DNA of 64,000 nucleotides, taken from positions 62,001 to 126,000 of the forward strand of contig NZ_JBHUJW010000023.1 of assembly GCF_042683565.1 (NCBI RefSeq), in the 5' to 3' direction. Below are positions 59,804 to 64,000 of the stretch, piece by piece. This DNA comes from Brevibacillus sp042683565. GTDB taxonomy: Bacteria; Bacillota; Bacilli; Brevibacillales; Brevibacillaceae. A model generated the notes under the pieces. The model made no database searches, was not told the DNA's origin, and worked only from the letters and a program-made list of their open reading frames with translations. The first letter of the stretch is position 1; each line of letters starts with the position of its first letter. The translations under genes and the position numbers were made by a program.

Positions 59804-60292
59804 CTACGAACAATGGTCCGGCACGATCAGGTTCTCTTCCCCGACGATGACGGAAGCCGGCGCGGACAGGCGTTTTCGCCCTTCCGTTACATCCGCGAAC
59901 CAGCCGTTGGACAGTTCGTACCCTACAAGTTTCTCCCAGTTCGCTGAAAAGTAAACGTCTTCCAGTCTGCCCAGGAGTTCTCCGGAAGCGGTAATGACCG
60001 CTTTCCCTTTTAATTTTGTCTTTCCCGTCACGATGCCGACTGGTTCCAGCCCGGCGAGATGAGGCAGGGGCGTAATCGCGTCTTTTCCCGATACGGTAAG
60101 GCAGGACTCCCCTACCGCGTAGATTCGATCGGCAGGAATGTAGGTACCTGAATGGAACCAGCCCTGTTCGCTCAGCAAGACTCCGCGTACATGCCAAGTG
60201 GAATCACAAAGAATGTCACAGACGGTGCCAATCGTCTCCCCAGTCTGGAGGCAGACGACAGGCAAGCCGACTACATCCATTGCCTTGCGCAT
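59804..60292 (-). CDS. yrrD: PRC-barrel protein YrrD
   Basis: A 162-residue protein with two PRC-barrel-like halves: DVVGLPVVCLQTGETIGTVCDILCDSTWHVRGVLL in the first and LKGKAVITASGELLGRLEDVYFSANWEKLVGYELS in the second. PRC barrels bind RNA-processing or photosynthetic partners; the role of YrrD is unknown. Start at 60292 (MRKAMDVVG) is 9 bases after GGGGG. It follows recD2, as in B. subtilis. Confidence 0.9.
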   Translation of the reverse strand: MRKAMDVVGLPVVCLQTGETIGTVCDILCDSTWHVRGVLLSEQGWFHSGTYIPADRIYAVGESCLTVSGKDAITPLPHLAGLEPVGIVTGKTKLKGKAVITASGELLGRLEDVYFSANWEKLVGYELSNGWFADVTEGRKRLSAPASVIVGEENLIVPDHCS

Positions 60293-60366
60293 GTGGGACA
60301 TCCCCCTTCCGCCCTTTTAGTATCTGGCGAAAGAAAGCGGGGCATGCGACGCAAATGGTTCCAGCT

Positions 60367-62628
60367 TCACTCGTGCCGCAGCCGCTCTTCCAAATAGCTG
60401 TACCGCACGCCTTCCTCATCGGTTTCGACAGCGGTGCGGAACGCCTCCGGATCGCCGCACATGATGAGGAACGATTTGCTGCGCGTGATCCCCGTGTACA
60501 CGAGCTTGCGTCGCAGCATGCGGTAGTAGCTTTTGACGAACGGCATGACGACGATGGGAAACTCGCTGCCCTGTGACTTGTGGACGGAGCAACAGTACGC
60601 CAGCGTCAGCTGATGATACGCCGAGCGTTTGTACGTCACTTCGCGGCCGTCAAAGGATACGACCAGCATCTCTTCGTTCTCTGCGTTTTCGTTCGGGAAA
60701 AAAATGGCGACAATTTCGCCCATGTCTCCGTTGAACACCTGTTCCTCTGCGTTGTTTACCAATTGCAGAACTTTGTCGCCTGTGCGAAAAACCGTCTCTC
60801 CAAACACGACTTGCCGCTTCTGGGGCGTTTTTGGATTGAACAGCTCCTGCAGCTCTTCATTCAACCGGTTCACCCCGGCATTGCCTTTATAAATAGGGGC
60901 CAAGACTTGTACATCTTTTGCTGTATATCCTTTCTTTACGGCCCCGGAGCAAATTTGTTTCACCGCTTCCGGTACATCTTGTGGCGAACTTGTGAAAAAT
61001 CGCCGATCCGGAGTCGTATCCAGCAAATCCGCCGGTACATGCCCTTTGCGGACGTTATGCGCCAGACGGATGATCGTGGACTCTTCGGCCTGCCGGTAAA
61101 TCTCGGTCAGCTGGACGAGCGGCACAAGGCCGGAGCGGATCATATCCTGCAGCACGTTGCCCGGTCCCACCGATGGCAGCTGATCCGGGTCGCCGACCAT
61201 GATGATCTGCATGTCGTCCGGGATGGCGCGAAACAGTTGATTGGCCAGCCAAATATCGACCATCGACATCTCGTCGACGATCAGCAGCCTGCCGCGAATG
61301 GGATTTTCTGCATCGTGCTCGAAGCTCTCACCCTTGTAGCCGAGCAGCCGGTGGATCGTCATGGCCGGCAACCCGGTCGTCTCCGTCATCCGTTTGGCCG
61401 CACGTCCGGTTGGCGCGACGAGCAAGATCGGGAACGGATTGTCCTCTCCGTACTTTTTCAGATCCAGCGACAGGCCATGCAGCTGCGCGAACACGCGGCA
61501 AATCCCGCGAATGACCGTCGTCTTCCCTGTTCCGGGACCGCCTGTGAGCAGCATCAGACCGGACGTGATCGCCTGTTCGATCGCATCCCGCTGCGTCTGG
61601 GCGTACGTAATCGCCAGCTCGTCCTCGACGGCGCCGATCGCCCGGTAAAGCTCCGATGCCGGAAAAGACCCGAACTGATCGCGGGTGGATAAATGGCGCA
61701 GCCGCTTTGCCAGGCCGAGCTCCGCGAAAAACAGGGAAGGCAGATACACCCGATCGTCCTCCCAGGCGACTTTGCTGTTGACGAACAAGGCTTCTACGGC
61801 ATAGGTAATGTCTTCCGCCGCAAAGTTGTGACCTCCGCACTCGTCCAGCAACCTCTTCGTTTTTTCGCACAGCTCGTCCACTGGCAAATACACATGCCCT
61901 TCCGAATAGGACGCCTCCTGCAGCGTATACAGAGCGGCCGCCTTTACCCGCTCCTCGGACGACGCCGCGATGCCCGTCGAGCGCGCGATGTCATCCGCCC
62001 GCTTGAAGCCGATCCCCTGAATATCTTCAATGAGGCGGTACGGCTCTTCCTTCAGCACTGTCATCGTCTCCAGCTTGTACGTCTGGTAGATGCGCAAGGC
62101 CATGTTGACGCCGATGCCAAAATCGTACAGGAACACCATCGCGCTCTCCAGTGAGCGATGCTCGATGACCGATTCGTAGATGATCTTGGCGCGCGTCTCC
62201 GATATGCCTGGCACCTCCGCCAGCCGCTCCGGATAGTCGGCGATGATCGCGAGGGCGTCTACCCCCAGATGCTCCACGATGCGCTTCGCCATTTTTTTGC
62301 CGATGCCCTGGAAAAGCCCGCTCGACAAGTACCGCTCGACGCCCGCGATAGTCTTGGGCGTCTCCCGTTCGTAGCGCTTGGCGACATATTGCTGGCCAAA
62401 ACGGGCATGCGTCTTCCACTCTCCGTAAAAGGTGTACAGCTCATCCGGGTGAGGACGCGGGAAGTTGCCGACGATCACAACCTCCGATTCCTTGATGGAC
62501 TCGGTTGTCTCTTCTATCTTTAGACGGATGACTCCGTACCATGTTTCCTCATTATAAAAAATCTCCTGTGTAACAAAGCCGCGTATGTACGTCTCCGCAA
62601 ACAAGGAAATGGACTGCTGCTGCTCCAA
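60367..62628 (-). CDS. recD2: RecD2 DNA helicase
   Basis: A superfamily 1B 5'-3' helicase, 753 residues. An OB fold and the helix-hairpin-helix pairs (GLFQGIGKKMAKRIVEHLG, EVPGISETRAKII, IEDIQGIGFKRADDIARSTG) are N-terminal. Helicase motifs follow: Walker A GGPGTGKTTVIRG, DEMSMVD, GDPDQLPSVGPGN, and YCCSVHKSQGSEFP near the C-terminus. It works in DNA repair and replication fork maintenance. TTG at 62628 is the start, with GGAGGGAG upstream. Confidence 0.95.
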   Translation of the reverse strand: MEQQQSISLFAETYIRGFVTQEIFYNEETWYGVIRLKIEETTESIKESEVVIVGNFPRPHPDELYTFYGEWKTHARFGQQYVAKRYERETPKTIAGVERYLSSGLFQGIGKKMAKRIVEHLGVDALAIIADYPERLAEVPGISETRAKIIYESVIEHRSLESAMVFLYDFGIGVNMALRIYQTYKLETMTVLKEEPYRLIEDIQGIGFKRADDIARSTGIAASSEERVKAAALYTLQEASYSEGHVYLPVDELCEKTKRLLDECGGHNFAAEDITYAVEALFVNSKVAWEDDRVYLPSLFFAELGLAKRLRHLSTRDQFGSFPASELYRAIGAVEDELAITYAQTQRDAIEQAITSGLMLLTGGPGTGKTTVIRGICRVFAQLHGLSLDLKKYGEDNPFPILLVAPTGRAAKRMTETTGLPAMTIHRLLGYKGESFEHDAENPIRGRLLIVDEMSMVDIWLANQLFRAIPDDMQIIMVGDPDQLPSVGPGNVLQDMIRSGLVPLVQLTEIYRQAEESTIIRLAHNVRKGHVPADLLDTTPDRRFFTSSPQDVPEAVKQICSGAVKKGYTAKDVQVLAPIYKGNAGVNRLNEELQELFNPKTPQKRQVVFGETVFRTGDKVLQLVNNAEEQVFNGDMGEIVAIFFPNENAENEEMLVVSFDGREVTYKRSAYHQLTLAYCCSVHKSQGSEFPIVVMPFVKSYYRMLRRKLVYTGITRSKSFLIMCGDPEAFRTAVETDEEGVRYSYLEERLRHE

Positions 62629-62676
62629 CTTGCTCCCTCCTTACCCAGCTCGATTCTCGTTCCCATTCAGGAAGGA

Positions 62677-62705
62677 AAAAATCCACTTCGTACAAAGTGG
62701 ATTTT
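62677..62705. terminator. bidirectional terminator upstream of recD2
   Basis: A perfect 11-bp stem (AAAATCCACTT / AAGTGGATTTT) with a 6-base loop. On the minus strand it ends the DUF4183 transcript ahead of recD2; the A/T-rich ends make it function both ways. Confidence 0.8.
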
Positions 62706-62831
62706 CCCGAAAACTCTTGTTAAATTGTAAAGCGTTTTCCCTGCCATGACAACCGTTCGGCCATTTTCGCCGGCGCGGCGGCTTTTGCTGTGATCTCCTG
62801 TGAAACCAGCGAGGGCTCGCCATTTATTGGA

Positions 62832-63212
62832 TTACCCTGTGATGACTGTGGTAGAAACGGGAGCAAAGCTGGCGATCTCCAGAACGACTACGGTGTTCAT
62901 TGAAATGCTCTGGCCATTCGGTACGGTGATGGCAAGCGATCCGACCCCTGTTGCACCCGGCGTATAAACGGACAGGTCGGCCATCTGCATCACACCGTTG
63001 ATGTATACGTTATAGTAGGCGTTGTTCGCATCCAGGGTCGGCAATTCCGTAATCGTGTTACCATCGTCCCCCATGAAATCGGCGGCATCGATCGTCAAAG
63101 TCGTGGGACCATTCGTGTTGGCAGGTACCTGGTAAAACAGCCTGGTCAACGTGGGTTCCAAGGTTGTCGTCGTCGTCGCGCCTACGACAATTTTCATGAT
63201 TTCCAGCGCCAT
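62832..63212 (-). CDS. DUF4183 protein, probable spore-associated
   Basis: A 126-residue protein of the DUF4183 family: MALEIMKI at the start, then NNAYYNVYINGVMQMADLSVYTPG and SISMNTVVVLEI near the end. Thr- and Val-rich with no signal peptide or membrane helix. I recall DUF4183 proteins as linked to spores, often as a domain on collagen-like proteins, but the function is unknown. The promoter upstream matches sigma-K. Another copy is upstream at 63328. Confidence 0.85.
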   Translation of the reverse strand: MALEIMKIVVGATTTTTLEPTLTRLFYQVPANTNGPTTLTIDAADFMGDDGNTITELPTLDANNAYYNVYINGVMQMADLSVYTPGATGVGSLAITVPNGQSISMNTVVVLEIASFAPVSTTVITG

Positions 63213-63243
63213 GTGAAATCACCCTCCTTTACGCATCTGCTTT

Positions 63244-63270
63244 TATTTTATGTGGACTTGCTGAAAGCGT
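63244..63270 (-). promoter_or_regulatory. sigma-K-type promoter of the DUF4183 gene
   Basis: On the minus strand AC (63269-63270), 16 bases, then CATAAAATA (63244-63252), a full match to AC-N16-CATAnnnTA. It lies 32 bases before the gene start, which suggests late mother-cell expression. Confidence 0.6.
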
Positions 63271-63327
63271 GTGGGACGAGTGACACTGCGAAACTCCCCA
63301 TTTTGACGGACTGTATACAAGCTCACG

Positions 63328-63693
63328 TTATGTCGCAGGCATGACAATCTTCACGAACTGCAGCATGATGATGACTCCAGCCTGGGGGATGTCCGACGTC
63401 TTCACCAGCAGCACCCCGCGCTTCACCTCGTACACAATCGGCGGCTGCAGCATCCCGTTAATATAAAGGTTGATATAGGACACTTGATCGGGGTCAAGGA
63501 TCGGCGAAGAGTCGTATTCTAACAAGCGGTCCTGGTCCGTAAAGGTGCGTGTCGTTCCGCTGGCAATCGCACAGTAGTAGTATATCTCGGTCTTGAGTAG
63601 CCGCTGTTGCTCGACCATTCCCGGAAAAATTTCCGGACATCCGGCTGGCACAGCGAGCGAAGATCCAAGCGACCGGACGTATCGAGGGCGCAT
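63328..63693 (-). CDS. second DUF4183-type protein
   Basis: A paralogue of the gene at 62832 with the core VSYINLYINGMLQPPIVYEVKRGVLLVKTSDIPQAGVIIMLQFVKI. The N-terminus contains PAGCPEIFPGMVEQQRLLKTEIYYYCAIASG. The start is not certain: ATG at 63693 (MRPRYVRSLG) has GGGGGGAGG very close, and in-frame ATGs lie at 63717 and 63837. Only a weak CATA-type -10 is seen upstream. The two genes are not obviously in one transcript. Confidence 0.75.
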   Translation of the reverse strand: MRPRYVRSLGSSLAVPAGCPEIFPGMVEQQRLLKTEIYYYCAIASGTTRTFTDQDRLLEYDSSPILDPDQVSYINLYINGMLQPPIVYEVKRGVLLVKTSDIPQAGVIIMLQFVKIVMPAT

Positions 63694-63783
63694 ATCCTCC
63701 CCCCTGTTCACAGACATTTGCTTCCAGAATATGTCGGCACTCTTGAATTGGAATAGTTTCCTACCTACCTGTGCAACGCAATT

Positions 63784-63809
63784 AACCGTTTGGATGTTTC
63801 CAAACGGTT
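63784..63809. repeat. 11-bp perfect inverted repeat AACCGTTTGGA...TCCAAACGGTT
   Basis: The arms are separated by 4 bases, giving a 26-base palindrome-like hairpin 52 bases after the cysteine desulfurase stop. There is no T run on either side, so it may be an operator or an RNA stem rather than a terminator. Confidence 0.7.
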
Positions 63810-63860
63810 GTCGCTTGCACAAAGCAATATTTTTCAACGTCTGTCCGTAAACTGCGCCGC

Positions 63861-64000
63861 CTATGCACGCTTGACCAGGCGATAGAAAATCTGTGCGACA
63901 GCATGCGCGGCCTTCCGCGCTTCTTCCACCGTATTGGTGATGCCAAAGCTAAAGCGGATGGCGGATTGGGCAATTGCGTCATCCAGATTCATCGCACGCA
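63861..64000 (-). CDS. cysteine desulfurase (C-terminal end, cut by window edge)
   Basis: Only the last 46 codons are in the window; they read AMNLDDAIAQSAIRFSFGITNTVEEARKAAHAVAQIFYRLVKRA. The segment SAIRFSFGITNTVEE is the typical C-terminus of NifS/IscS-type cysteine desulfurases (PLP enzymes that release sulfur from cysteine). The active-site Lys and Cys are outside. In B. subtilis the yrvO-mnmA pair is near recD2; here the DUF4183 genes lie between, and mnmA is not seen. Confidence 0.8.
   Translation of the reverse strand, partial: RAMNLDDAIAQSAIRFSFGITNTVEEARKAAHAVAQIFYRLVKRA

Noticed and set aside
1..64000. CRISPR array, prophage or insertion sequence
   Set aside because: No regularly spaced repeats, no transposase or integrase, and no phage structural genes were seen on either strand.

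Overview
The window looks like chromosomal DNA of a spore-forming, naturally competent Firmicute of the Paenibacillaceae, most likely Brevibacillus or a close relative. The genus is inferred, with no marker gene behind it. The grounds are gene content and order: a comE/holA region, a yqeG-to-yqeM cluster, sigK, an alaS-yrzL-yrrK-yrzB-mltG cluster and recD2, all arranged much as in Bacillus subtilis. DNA is moderately GC-rich, with AGGAGG-type ribosome binding sites, T-box leaders and frequent GTG/TTG starts. No phage, insertion sequence or CRISPR array was found.

Layout. 1-9.1 kb: holA (cut by the window edge), an ECF sigma/anti-sigma pair, comEC, an asparagine synthetase, comEA and comER; comEA points the opposite way to comEC and comEB is missing. 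9.2-17.3 kb: leuS behind a T-box, then an eight-gene operon (yqeG, yqeH, aroE, yhbY, nadD, yqeK, rsfS, yqeM) from one sigma-A promoter. 17.3-30 kb: dinB, an oligopeptide-binding lipoprotein, a beta-lactamase-like hydrolase without a signal peptide, an FAD oxidoreductase, a CvfC-like protein, acetyltransferases, a GalT-like protein, a pirin, an ABC-F ATPase and tRNA-Thr. 30-35 kb: the remnant of a sirtuin gene, a phosphatase, and a set of thiol-disulfide and cytochrome-oxidase assembly genes (BdbC, thioredoxin-like, CtaG, SCO, YtkA-like).

35-46 kb: a two-domain NlpC/P60 protein whose first domain has lost its catalytic residues, a Mur ligase lacking the UDP-substrate domain divergent from a CapA-family protein, CarD, an MBL hydrolase, two small DMT transporters around a Crp regulator, uninterrupted sigK, two fluoride exporters behind a fluoride riboswitch, and an HD-GYP phosphodiesterase. 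46-60 kb: a JAMM protease-like gene overlapping the end of a penicillin-binding protein gene, then udk, trmR, mltG, an inserted DUF4405/YunG pair, yrzB, ruvX, ireB, alaS behind a T-box, an AI-2E-family permease, and a TerC-family gene behind a yybP-ykoY (manganese) riboswitch. 60-64 kb: yrrD, recD2, two DUF4183 genes (one with a clear sigma-K-type promoter), and the end of a cysteine desulfurase gene.

Most genes are core housekeeping. The parts most worth a second look are the truncated Mur ligase/CapA pair beside the degenerate NlpC/P60 protein, the JAMM protein, the sirtuin remnant, and the rearranged comE locus. All functional statements are read from sequence motifs and remembered family knowledge; no database search was run.
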